A stretch of 64,000 bases of DNA from Opisthocomus hoazin (Eukaryota; Chordata; Aves; Opisthocomiformes; Opisthocomidae), in the NCBI RefSeq assembly GCF_030867145.1, contig NC_134415.1, positions 20,438,417 through 20,502,416 on the forward strand, written 5' to 3'. The notes under the pieces are model-generated. The model had not been told where the DNA came from. It saw only the letters and a program-made list of their open reading frames with translations, and did no database searches. Positions 1-11,500 of the stretch are shown here, piece by piece. Both the position numbers and the translations under genes were made by a program. Each line of letters begins with the position of its first letter. Within the stretch, counting starts at the first letter, position 1.

Positions 1-2500
1 TCTGGTTACATTCAAGTCCACCCACTACTGGGAACTGCAGATGAACAAGAATGGTTTTGCTAAAACATTCAGCTAATTTTTGCTAAACATTCAGCACTGC
101 TGTCTGCAAAGGAGCTGCAGCAGCAGCAGACACATCATGTTTACCAAGCACACTAAATTTCCTCCAGCAAAATCAGGAACACCAAAAACAACGTTGTGAC
201 TACTCCATCCTTGGAAAATGTAATGAAAAGGAAAAAAAACTCAAAGGTCTGCTTTTCTTGTTTGTGTTAGTATTGGTAAACACTATCATTTTTCCAGCCT
301 TTCTCAAAATACTCTGAAATTAATACCCAGAAAGGGTAAGCTTCTGTAATTCACAGAATCTTTCACAGAGTTACCTTTTAATGAACACCAGCTCTGGCAC
401 AGGGGGCGAGACACAGACCCCAGAGCATGTCATCCATGGGCTACGGGACTGTATAAAGCTCTTAACGGAGGGATAGCGGGTGACCTCCTCAAAGTTCCAT
501 CACAACCAAACTTGGCATTTTTAGCAGCATCTTTCCTTCAAAGCATATACAAGCTCCAGCTTCCTTTCCTCTACCGAAAAAAAAAAAAGAAAACTTGGGC
601 TAAAACTAAGATAATCTTATCAGATTCTTTTTTCCACTTGGAGAAGAAAGTTGCTTCCTAAGTCTGCTTTGCAATTCAAGACGGGCAGCAACAGTGTGCC
701 ACAAGAAGCTGGGCAGCAAGGGCACAGAAGTGCCAGCAGGAGCTCAAGAGGAGAAGGAGCGATGCGAGTCAAGCGAGGGATGGGGACAAACCTGGGTGAA
801 AAACCAGGCGTGGCACAGGGTGAGCAGAGGCAGGGGGATGCTTGGATGGGGCTCAAAGCTGAGTGAGGCACAGCTACTGGGACAGTTTGGGCTCAGATTT
901 GAAGGAAAAGCACACAGGGCCCTGACAGACTCCAGAAGCAAAGAAGGCCCCCACATGACACCCATGTCTTTCATCCAGCTCACTGTCGGGGCCCCGCTGC
1001 CTCTTGCAATGACACCCCACACACCCCCTGGAGCAAAAGCACGCGCAGCCCTGGTGCAGCAGTGATGCAGCCCCAACTCCCGCTCTGATTCCCAAGGGGA
1101 AGGGCTGGTCCAGGAGCAGGGGCTGTTTCTGGCCTGCTGAGCCCAGAGGGAAAGGCCCCTGAGGTCTGCAAAGCACTGAGCGCCACCGCAAAAGGGGTGA
1201 CCGCCCTACCACCCCCCCCGGCCACAGAGCCTCCAGCCCCACTCTCCCCGCTGCAAGGGTGCTGGGCACCGAGCCCACCCCAAAGGAGATTTCATCATAA
1301 CTCATACGAGGTTATCTTCTTTCATGTGAGCATTTCCATAGCAACAGAGAGGCGATTCTAATCTCCAGTATAAAAGACGCAGGGAGAATGACACAGTTTG
1401 GGTTTGTTTCGGGGAGGGCAGAGGTTGCTGTTGCAGCTGCCAGCGGCCCTCCCTGGGCTGCAGCATCCCCCCCTCTGGCAGCCCCCCGGCAGCGGCACGG
1501 GGTCACAGCCGCCCCCGGCCCCGCATCCGCAGCAGGGCAGGGGGCAAGAGCCCCGGGCAGAGGAGAGCCCACGAGCCGGCACAGGGAAGCGGGGTCCCCC
1601 CACGGAGGTGGTCTCGGTCACCAAGCCCCCCCGCAGCCTGCGCAGTCCAGGCTGCCGCAGCACAGGTTGCTGGAGCAGAGGGAAGTAACACCGGACTGCA
1701 AGCGGGCTCGGGCTTCAGTCCAGCGGGGGGCAACACGAACGGGTGACTGCCGTCCCCTTCCTCCAGGCCCTGCCGAGGGAGCGAGTGGAAAGCACACCCG
1801 CAGATCTCACATGGCTGGGGAGTTAGTTCAGTAGTGCACGCTTCAGAGGACAGCAGTCCTGTGGACAGACCGCTCTCAGGTGTAGGGGTGATGGGAAGCA
1901 CTGCAATTACTGTTACTCCCTCTCTCCTGGCAAGCCACGCAGGCCTGTATCCTAATTTAAGAAGCGCTATTTGCAGTTGCGTAGCAGGGCTACCAAGCAT
2001 CAAACGTCCTCCCTGAGTTCTACTGTGACAGGCAGAGCAGAGGGGGAAATACGCTGTGCTTCATTCACGGTAGTCTAAAGCAGTCCCTGAGAAAAAAGCG
2101 GTACGCAAAACAAGCAGACCAGCACATAAAAGAGCAAAGCACAAGGCTTGGAGCAGGGCTGCTAGGTAGTCTGGTAATGTAAGTAGTAAAAGTATGTATA
2201 AGTAGTCGCTCCAGAAATAGTAACCTGTGTGTGCCAGATGAATGACAACACTAGCACTGTGGTACTAATATCACTTCTGGGGCTCACTAGCACTGGCACT
2301 CATGAAGGATAAGACTTCCATTTTCTTTGGCCACATCCTGGAATAACATCTCTTGCCTCCCTACTTGTGACATTAACATTGATATCATCTCAGTGCCTTA
2401 TTCAGGCCTGCAAACAGTCTACTCCAGATCCCACGTAAGGGTAGACAGAATCCCAAGACTGGTCTTTGCATTCACAGCACCGTTCTTCACAACAAAGAAT
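1..2500. other. Non-coding flank with a GC/CpG-rich patch
   Basis: No exon is recognisable on either strand. Between about 1,200 and 1,820 the sequence becomes strongly GC-rich with many CpG dinucleotides (densest about 1,470-1,760), unlike the AT-rich flanks. Open frames here run in several frames on both strands, as expected for GC-rich DNA with few stop codons, and none resembles a known family. By mammalian gene order GPN1 would lie on this side with its 3' end facing SUPT7L, but I could not identify GPN1 exons. Confidence 0.5.
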
Positions 2501-5500
2501 CCACATAACGCCTTTAGGATTTTTATTTCTGAATAATTTTTTTTTATATTTTATTTTATTAGAAATTACAAAGAAACTCTCTCCGGGAGAGCAAGGAAAA
2601 AAAACAACCCTGAAATATCTCCAGGCAATTTTGTTCCATATAAACACAATCAAATTTACATATTTCATTCACATGCATGTACAAAAACATTTTAAGTAAA
2701 ACATCCCTCACACATAACGTGTGCATTAGTCTCAGAATTGAGCACATAATCAGATTGGCCTCACCTACCCTACCTAATCTCATTTTCCTGTTTTCTTTTC
2801 AAACTGTAAATTTCTATGCAGGAAACATCTCTTTTTCTGCACAGCATTAAGCATATTCAAATTAGTATGGATGGTCTCGGAATTAAACCACTAGGTAGCA
2901 CAGTCCGACATACAGCTGTATCCTAAAGTGATTACGCTGCCGTTAATACAGTGGACTTTGTTGGATACCAGCTAAAACTCTTCAAAAGGAATAAAAAGGT
3001 ATTGCTAGAGGGAAAGAGGAGTATGATACACAGCACGCTCTCAACTACAATCCTGTATGATTCCCATGCAAAAGACTTCAAAAGCCAAGTAATTCACAGA
3101 TCTTGCTCTCCAAATTGATATCAAAGTTCCCACCAATTTCAATCACGGCAAAACAAATCACTGAAGACATCAATGCTACTGGATATGGATGTGGTCAATA
3201 CTCAATATTCCAATTTGCCACGCACTCACCTTCGGAAAGAGAAGGGTGAGAGATGAAAGAGCCAACAAACTGCAGATTACTGACACAGGCGGGTCGGCAG
3301 CTTGCTTTACCAGCAACCACCAAAAAACGACAACTGCGAGAGCTGAGCTTCATTCCAACCCACTGCATAATCTAACCGTGGCTTGAAATTTGGGGATTAC
3401 ATGGTCAATGCACTCCTCACTAGGCCGCATTAACACCTAGCAAAATCTGGTGTCACTCATCAAAAAAGCATATTGTTTGTATCCGACTCTGTGAGCTAGA
3501 TTTGAAATTTTACTATTTCACGCATGATGAACGCCACTGTAAATCTAAGGGCAGTAAATGTTCAGAGGGGAAGGGCCCACCCGGAAGGTAAAGCTTCCAC
3601 ACACATAAAACCAAGCGTCAAGCACACAAATGTCAGAAGCAACACGCAGCATAATGGGGGGAACGGCAGGTGCAGATTTTACTCTGCCATCATTTTGAAA
3701 CGCACAAGCACTGCTGACGCATTTCTCATCTCTGCATAAACATGCATCCTGAACAGAATCAGTAACACCTCCCTCTTACACTGCAACAACACAGCTGAAT
3801 CAATGGAGGGCGAATTTCCACTGTATTTAAATATAGTTGAAGCACTCAGGCTTGGCTTGTTGCAGAATGTGTGTTACAGGGTGAAATGGGTGCGCAAAAG
3901 GGATGTGAAATACAAAAACACAATTAAAAGTAAACCAGAGCATCTGTACACGAGCAATATAAAGAAAGCACTTAAGACTGACACTTAGCAGGTTTAACCA
4001 AAGCTCTGGAGAACAGCAGATTTTCATTTTCAGCCCACTTGAAATCTTGCAAACGAGCAAGCAACGCTGGCAACTGCCACTCTGTCCTCTGGCCCCTGAA
4101 AATAGTGCAAGTGACTTCACTTTTAGATGGCCCAGCCTCAAGAATACTTTACTACAACAGTTTGACAAAGCACCTGCGGAGAAAGGCCCAGGTGTTCTCA
4201 CACAACAGCAAAAACACAAGGGTGAAAGCAAGCTGGGTCTCATGGCCCCAGCCTAGCACTTGTGTGTGTGGTAGAGAACACTGGATCTGCTGGTTTAGGT
4301 AGGATGGGCAGTGTGCTGTCAGCCCAGTACTACCATTTCCATGGCAAGCGCTACAAAACACGTAGAAGAGAAAAAGCACCGGCCCAGGAGGAGGAAGTCT
4401 CCTCTGATTCCCAGACAGGAAGGGCTAAAGTCTGGTCACTTAACTCAGACACTGATGGTGTGGATGCCTTCAGCTGAGGAAGTCAAGTTGAACTCACTTT
4501 ATGGACAAACAAAAGAAAACCAGACATTTCTAAAAATGCCATTCATCTGACCGGCTCTATATTTCTACTTCAAGGCCAGATGAACGGTGACCTATGAATG
4601 TCTATTTCTCTTCAGCTGCAAATGGGGCCCAGAGGAACAAATTTAGCTGCAGACATCTAGGGCTCAGTGAGAAGATACCACCCCAAAAGCCTTCCTTGTA
4701 CCCGGGCAGTTGAACAGCACAACTGCGCTGTATTTCTTCATGATAAGCAGTTTTGCTTAAAACCAGTAGTAACATTTATATATATTAATATTTATATTAA
4801 TACCAGGTCAGTAACATTTCAGTGTCCAGCTTAGCATTCTCCAGCAGCAACAGTCCTACCCAAATGGAAGAAAAGCTCACAACTCTCACCAAACTCTCTG
4901 AAGGATCACAGTGCTTTTTCAAATATCATTAAATCTCAAATATGCTTCCAAGAAGCAAATACTACTATTCTCTTTTTTACAGCTGAGAAAACAGGGACAT
5001 TTCAGCATCCTAATGGTGACTCAGAGGGAATCAAAATAAAGATTTCCTGATACACTGGTCCACTGTTCTACTACCGATTATGCGTCAAATAGCTAGAATT
5101 TACCCTCCCCCAGGAGAAACCTTTAAAACTGTCACGGACAATTTTAACTTCAATGTCCACAAAAGACTGTGGTCACACATTCTTATTAGACACTGAGGAA
5201 TTTTATGTTTGGCTTCCACTCCTATTAAGTGGAAGAGAAATACAGCCAGGAAAAAAAGAATTAAGGCTAGGTATGTTATCCAGAAACAAAAATACTACGC
5301 CTGGAGCTCATTCTTTCAAAAGATAAACTTGCAATTGTAAGGACAAATGGGAGGTTTGGTAAATCTCCCTCAAACATCCCAATGGGGCATAGGTATAAAG
5401 CCAGTTTAAGTGGCTGTTCATTCTTGATTCATGTTCATTCTAGCTTTTTTGAGAGAGATACTCACTGAATCAAGTTAAAGACTGAGTTGATCAGCTGAGG

Positions 5501-5729
5501 ACTGTGCAGAACAAAAAAAATGCCATCAGTCAGCTGAGCCATAAAACCAAGCAGCAAAATAGATTCTGTTTCAGACTAAGTTGTCAAGATAACAACTTTG
5601 AATAGGAAACCTCAGCCAGCCTGAAGCTGCTGCACTCAATCCAATCAGAGCAAAGGAAAAGTTTGCATGGCCAGTACTGGCTCACACCAGTAGTAAAAGC
5701 TGCTTCACGCTCTCCAGAAAACCACACCA
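2501..5729. other. Non-coding DNA beyond SUPT7L, nothing recognised except A/T-rich signals
   Basis: AT-rich unique sequence without a recognisable exon, RNA gene or clear repeat. The only notable point is a cluster of minus-strand AATAAA hexamers near 2,522-2,560, listed separately. A short TA-rich stretch lies at about 4,775-4,800. Confidence 0.5.
2522..2560 (-). terminator. Cluster of minus-strand AATAAA hexamers
   Basis: On the minus strand AATAAA occurs at 2560-2555, 2555-2550 and 2527-2522 within an A-rich stretch. These are the first canonical AATAAA hexamers I find on the minus strand downstream of the SUPT7L stop codon, almost 5 kb away. They could end a long SUPT7L 3' UTR or another minus-strand transcript, or be chance hits in A-rich DNA. 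No transcript evidence is available here. Confidence 0.25.
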
Positions 5730-7220
5730 ACCTCCCTGACTAGATGACCAAGAAATCAACTAGGGAATAAGCTCTGCTGCACTTGTTACTAACAAGGAAG
5801 AACTGGTGGAGAATGTGAAGGTCTTGGCTGCAGAATTGTGGCATTTCAAATCCTGAGAAACATGTACAAGACAAACACAGTCCTGCACCTGTAGGACACA
5901 ACATTTTTTGGTTTATCCAAGGAATGCCTTGGCAGGATCTCATGAGGGACTGCCCTGGCCTCCCAAAGAGGCCCAAGAGCACTGACTTATCTTCAAAGAC
6001 AGCTTTCTCAAAGTAGAAGAATACTCCTTTCTCACGAGCAGAAAGTAAAGCAGGCATGACAGAAGGCCAGCACAGATGATCAAGGAACTCCTTACTGAGC
6101 TCAAACACACAGAAAAAGGTACACAGAGGTGGAAATGAAGATGGGCTGGCCAGCAGGGACACAGCCCAAGCATGCAGGGACAGTTAGGCAAGCCACAGCT
6201 CAGCTGAAGTTGAAACTTGTAAGAAATGTGAAAGGCTTTTTCAGTACACTGAAAGAAAGGTTAAAGAAAACATGGGTTTACTGTTCAACAATGCAGGCAA
6301 CCTGGTGACAAAGGATGCACTTTGTACTTTGAGGTTGATGTACTCAACACCTTTTTATCCTGTTTTCACTGGAAAGGTCTGGCTTCAAGCCTGCCAGGTG
6401 CCTGGGTCTACCAGCAGTGTTAACCTTCAGCAGAATAAGATTAGCAAGAGTTAGCAAGAACTGAAGCCAACTGGACATACCTAAGTCCATGGAACCAGAC
6501 AGGATGCATCCGAAAGCACTGAAGGAGCTGGCTGATGGCACCGTGAGGTCACTCTACAACATCTTTGCGAGGTCAGCAGCAGCAGCAACGGCTCCCCGAC
6601 CAGTGAAATATCCTGACTTAAGTCTGTCTTCTTGCCCACAACAGTTGGCAAGAATGTAGCCAGCACACTAAGAGAAATCATTATTTCTCTCTACTCAGTA
6701 TTGTGAGACTGTATCTGGAGGATTGCATCCACTTCTGTGCTCCCCCTTACAAGAAAGGTACTGCAGCAATTTCAGCGGAAGGCCACAAAGCTGGTTATGG
6801 GGCTAGAGCACAGGACGTACAAGGAGAGGCTCAGGGAGCTTGGTTTCTTCAGACTCAAGAAGAGAAAAGGCTAAAGAGAGAGCTCATTGTATACCACCAC
6901 TTAATTGGCAGGTTAGAGAAGACAGAGTCAGACTTTTCTCAGAGATGAACAATGAAAGAACAGAGGCAGTGAACACAAGTTGGAACATGGGAAATTTCAA
7001 CTGGATGCAAGAATGTATTTTTTCTGACTATGAGGGTAGTCATATATGGGGAAATGCCCAAAGAGGTTTGGCATCACCGTCCCTGGAGATATTCAAAACT
7101 CGACTGGACAAGGCCCTGAGCAACCTGATCTAATCAGCTGTGCTTCAAGCAGGGGCCTGGACTAGAGACTAGAAACCTCAAGACGTCCCTTCAAGCCAAA
7201 TAATTAAATGATTCTATGAC
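5730..7220 (+). mobile_element. Old, degraded CR1 LINE copy
   Basis: Broken translations on the plus strand follow the CR1 ORF2 order. A segment resembling the region between endonuclease and reverse transcriptase runs from about 5,770 to 6,260, with many frameshifts and stops. It continues into the stretch encoding VKENMGLLFNNAGNLVTKDA at about 6,260-6,320, then an RT piece with a PDRMHP-like block at about 6,495. The C-terminal region follows from about 6,690 ([17 protein letters not shown]), and the segment ending in [13 protein letters not shown] lies at about 7,080-7,120. The copy ends near 7,220 in a single decayed ATTCTATG unit. It lacks most of the RT core, is not coding-competent, and lies only about 300 bp past the SUPT7L stop, antisense to that gene. 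The 5' boundary is approximate. Confidence 0.85.
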
Positions 7221-7522
7221 TTAGCAAATCTCCTCACAACTACTTTCCACTGATTACTTCCTCATTAATCTGCCAAAGCCAGCCATGACACCATCAAATG
7301 TATAGGGTGATTGATCTTCAATTTCATAAGTCAGGATGGAGTACAGAAGCCAGCAAAGAGAGGAGCTGAAGTGCATTACACATCAAATGTCTCACAATAA
7401 TTTTATGCAAGATCCCTCACACATGAGGGCCATCCCTGTTTACGAATCATAGCCATCGTAGTGCTCTCTTAGTTTCAAGTCTATTACACACCATCCGGAT
7501 TAAATAAAAAGACTGTCTCTTT

Positions 7523-7785
7523 TCACATCTTCTTCATCTTCTTCTTGCAACGTTGGTTGAAGACAGGCGAGGATCCCATCAGACTGTCAGCAGAATGAGA
7601 ACCGTAGCTGCTCTCAGAGCCATTGGGGCTCTGTGGCATTCCAGCTTCGCTCATGCCTGACATTGGTTCCTCAAAGACATCGCTGCCTAGGACCCCGTGG
7701 CCATGTACATTGGCCTCCTCATTTTCCTGTGGCTCCATTTTCACCTGTGCCAAGTTCCAGAGCGGGGAAGCATTCACCTCAGCCC
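7523..7785 (-). CDS. SUPT7L: SUPT7L coding exon 4 (terminal)
   Basis: Encodes residues 326-412 and the TGA stop at 7525-7523. The acceptor reads ctttctctag on the minus strand, entering in phase 1. It contains the [17 protein letters not shown] block and the acidic-serine stretch [14 protein letters not shown], both highly conserved in vertebrate SUPT7L, and ends in the lysine-rich tail. No canonical AATAAA follows closely; the nearest weak variant is CATAAA at 7407-7402. Confidence 0.96.
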
Positions 7786-8480
7786 CTAGAGAAAGAAAAA
7801 GTACACAGTGTTAACTGAGTCAGAAGACAAATTACAAACAGCATGCAGATGCAAGGGACAGTAGCACTGGTAAAGAAGAGCAAAAGCAAAGCTACACGTG
7901 AACTAGGCTGGGGGGAAAAACTGAAACACACCAACCAGTGTGAATCAATAAAAAAAGAGTGTAGCTGGTTTTTTTTTAATAGCCCAGTAATTGCCGCTCT
8001 AAAACATATGATGCTATTCTTTCACAGCACTCCTCCACGAGGTTTTCTCCACGAGAAACAACAACTTGAAGACTCCACATCACTCTCCAGAAGGAGTGTC
8101 TCAGCAGCAATGAGTATACCAATAGCACATGGACTAGACCCTGCATAAGCAGGACTTAGCAGCAGGCCAGAAGCCATTCATGATGACGAGGTCTTTGCAA
8201 TTTCAGCAACCTCCTTTAAACTGTCAGACATACCGGACCTCTGGTAGTTCTGCAGGGGAGGGTGAAGTGAGAGGGCAGAGGACTAGGCAGATGAACAGTC
8301 TCTGATACCACTTCCAGCACTGAAATGCACAGACATCAGACCTGCAGTCAGCCATCCAACTGCCTGCGTCCTTGTACACAACACCTGCAGATCTCATCCC
8401 ATCCTTCAGCAGAATGGAAAGAAACCCTCTTGGCTCAACCTCACAGATACCCTGCTAGAAAACAGCCTCCCTTCCCCTCC

Positions 8481-8519
<39 letters not shown>

Positions 8520-11500
8520 ACCAGTGTGCAATCTGAGCAGATTGAGGATTTTCTGTACAAGATTACAAAACCATATTTCTTGATAACACCAAATGTTTCT
8601 CTCCCCAAGAGCAGTAATTACAGATTACATTATTTCTGCTTATTTACAGTTTTAAGAGAGACAAAAATCCTATTAAAAATACACTAATTGGGCCCCTTGC
8701 TGAGATGCGCGTAACAACCCAGAACTGAAGAAAAGCCTGAAATCTTCTCACTTTTAAATCTTGTCCCTCTCATGTGGGGTTAAATTCACACAAAAAATAA
8801 AAAACCATAGGAAACCAGTTATAGCTGTTTTAGTAGGTTTTTCAAACTTCGTGTCTCAGGGAGCTTGGCTACAGTTTGAAAGCACAACCAACCCTCTTGT
8901 ACTGAGCCAAACCTACTGCTATTCCCTATTACCAATATACTACTATCTATAGTCTCTTCTTACTAGCCATTACAGAGAGAACAAACCTTCCACCACATGT
9001 TTGTACTGTGAATTCTCCTGTATGAGGGAGTCAAGAATCTTTCCCAGAGCAGCTTAGCCCAAACCAGGGTTTAGGAGTCAGCTCGGCAGTTAGACAGCAA
9101 GCCAGAATGAAAGTGCTTGCTGGTGTCCAGCTGCTTTAGTGACATGTCCTTTATACCTTAATTATAAGTAAATGTGTTCCTCTCAACAACAATGGACACA
9201 TCATTAAAATGCTATCAGTTCCACAGAGCTGCAGCTCCAGTCTACACAATAATCAAAGGTGCTAGCTAAACTCACTGTCTGTCTTTCATCAATTGCTCTT
9301 CATTGCGCAGCCTTATTACTTTCAGCTCCATCACCTGTCATTGAGAGTGTCACTAATGACTAAAAGTACTTAAGCATCAACACGGGACATTTCATCTTCA
9401 AAGCACTTTATCTTCAAAGTACTTTACAAATGAGCTAATCCTCACATTATCCCGCTGGGTGGAGGAGCAAGGTCCCCAGTTTTGACTCCATTTCCCCAGC
9501 TGCAATGAAATTCAGCAGCTAGCCCACAACCATATAGGCATAAGCAGAAACACAAGTAGAATATGGAAGGCTGTAATGAGAGTTTTGCTCCTAGACACTG
9601 AAGCCTTGCTGCCCTCTCTATGGGCCTCACACTTGTATTTTTGAGATGGTGGTGTCCTAATTGCAACAGCTTTTTCTCACTTATTGCGATGTTACGCTCT
9701 CCAGCCTGCCCAGCTCTAGACTGGGACATCTCACAGTGATGAGATTTCCAAAGGCCCTTGTGAAGTGAAGAGGGATTTTCAGGGAGGAACAGAGCACTTG
9801 TATTCTTAATTAGAAAAAATCAATTCGGTATCAGAGAGGCAAGAGGCATTTAATATACAGCTAGCATGCTAACCTCTGGGTCTCAAGTGGTAGATGCTAA
9901 TACAAAGCTTTCCAGATGACTCACTCGCAACCCCACATGGGCCAGAGCAGTCTGCTGTACTCTCCCACAAACATGCAGGCTCTTCACACTTCAGAGGTAC
10001 TATGGAAAACATTAAGAGCTTCCAGAAAAACATCAGATGGATTTGTGCTTTTTCAAAACTCAGCAGAATGTGCTACTTAAAAAAAAAAAACAAACAACTA
10101 ATGGACTCAGAGGTATACTCAACCTCACTATATACGCTACTTAGTTTAGGGTTAATAGGAGGACAGATTTCCAGAGTTCAAAAGGTTCCATACAAAAATC
10201 AAAACTGGCTTTCTTCGGGAGAAGAATGTCTTCTTTATTTTCCAGAAAATTTAGCACTACTAAACAACGCACAAAATAAAACTTTTATATAGTTATAGAA
10301 AAGGCACAGCAGCAGCAGATTCTCCCATGCTGGCCACCAGTGTGCTTCAATGCCAACACCAAAGGATGACACTGATTAAAAGAGTGCAGCCTCCACATTT
10401 CACCATTTCACTTTCCACGGACTCAGCTAACTACAGCTCCCACGAGCTTGCTATGGACTCCCACGAGCCCATGCCACAGTGCTGGTCACTATTTAAACAT
10501 CACTTCCTCCATGCTCAAGAGCGGTGCATCCCCCTGAGAAAGAAATCGAGCAAAGGAGGCAGGAGACCTGCATGGTTAAACAAGGAGCTTCTAGTGGAAC
10601 TCAGGTGGAAGAGAAAGGACTACGGAATGTGGAAAGAGCGACAAGCCACTTGGGAAGAATACAGGAATGTTGTCAGAGCATGCAGGGATGCGACAAGGAA
10701 GGCCAAGGCCCACCTGGAACTGAAGCTGGCAAGGGATGTCAAAAACAACAAGAAGGGCTTCTTCAAGTACATCAAAAAAAGGGAGCAAAAGGAAGGCTAG
10801 GGACAATGTGGGGCCGCTGCTGAATGAGGCGGGTGTCCTAGTGATGGAGGATGCAGAGAAGGCAGAGCTACTGAATGCCTTCTTTGCTTCAGTCTTCAGT
10901 GCCAAGGCAGGCCCTCAGGAATCCCAGGCCCTGGAGGCAAGAGAGGAAGCCTACAGAGAGCACGACTTTCCCTTGGTCGAGGAGGACTGCATGAGGGATC
11001 GCTTAAGCTATCTGGATGCCCACAAATCCATGGGCCCCGATGGAATGCACCCACGAGTGCTGAGGGAGCTGGCGGATGTCATTGCTGAGCCACTCTCCAT
11101 CATCTTTGAGAGGTCCTAGGGGACAGGAGAAGTGCCTGAGGACTGGAGGAAAGCCAATGTCACTCCAATCTTCAAAAAGGGCAAGAAGGAGGACCCGGGG
11201 AACTACAGGCCAGTCAGCCTCACCTCCATCCCGGGAAAGGTGATGGAGCAGCTTATCCTGGAGGTCATCATCAAGCAAGTGGAGGAAAAGAAGGTTATCA
11301 GGAGTAGTCAGCATGGATTCAACAAGGGAAAATCATGCCTGACCAATCTGATAGCTTTGTATGATGGTGTGACTGGCTGGGTAGATGAGGGAAGAGCCGT
11401 GGATGTTGTCTACCTCGACTTCAGCAAGGTTTTTGACACTGTCTCCCATAACGTCCTCCTAGGGAAGCTCAGGAAGTGTGGGCTGGATGAGTGGTCAGGG

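Noticed and set aside
1503-2003. 166-codon minus-strand open frame in the GC-rich patch
   Set aside because: Overlaps several other open frames in the same GC-rich block, which is what low stop-codon density gives; Ala/Pro/Leu-rich with no recognisable domain.
8325-8514. Processed pseudogene suggested by the 28-nt poly(A) run
   Set aside because: The sequence before the A-run matches no gene I recognise and there is no visible target-site duplication; treated as a simple repeat.
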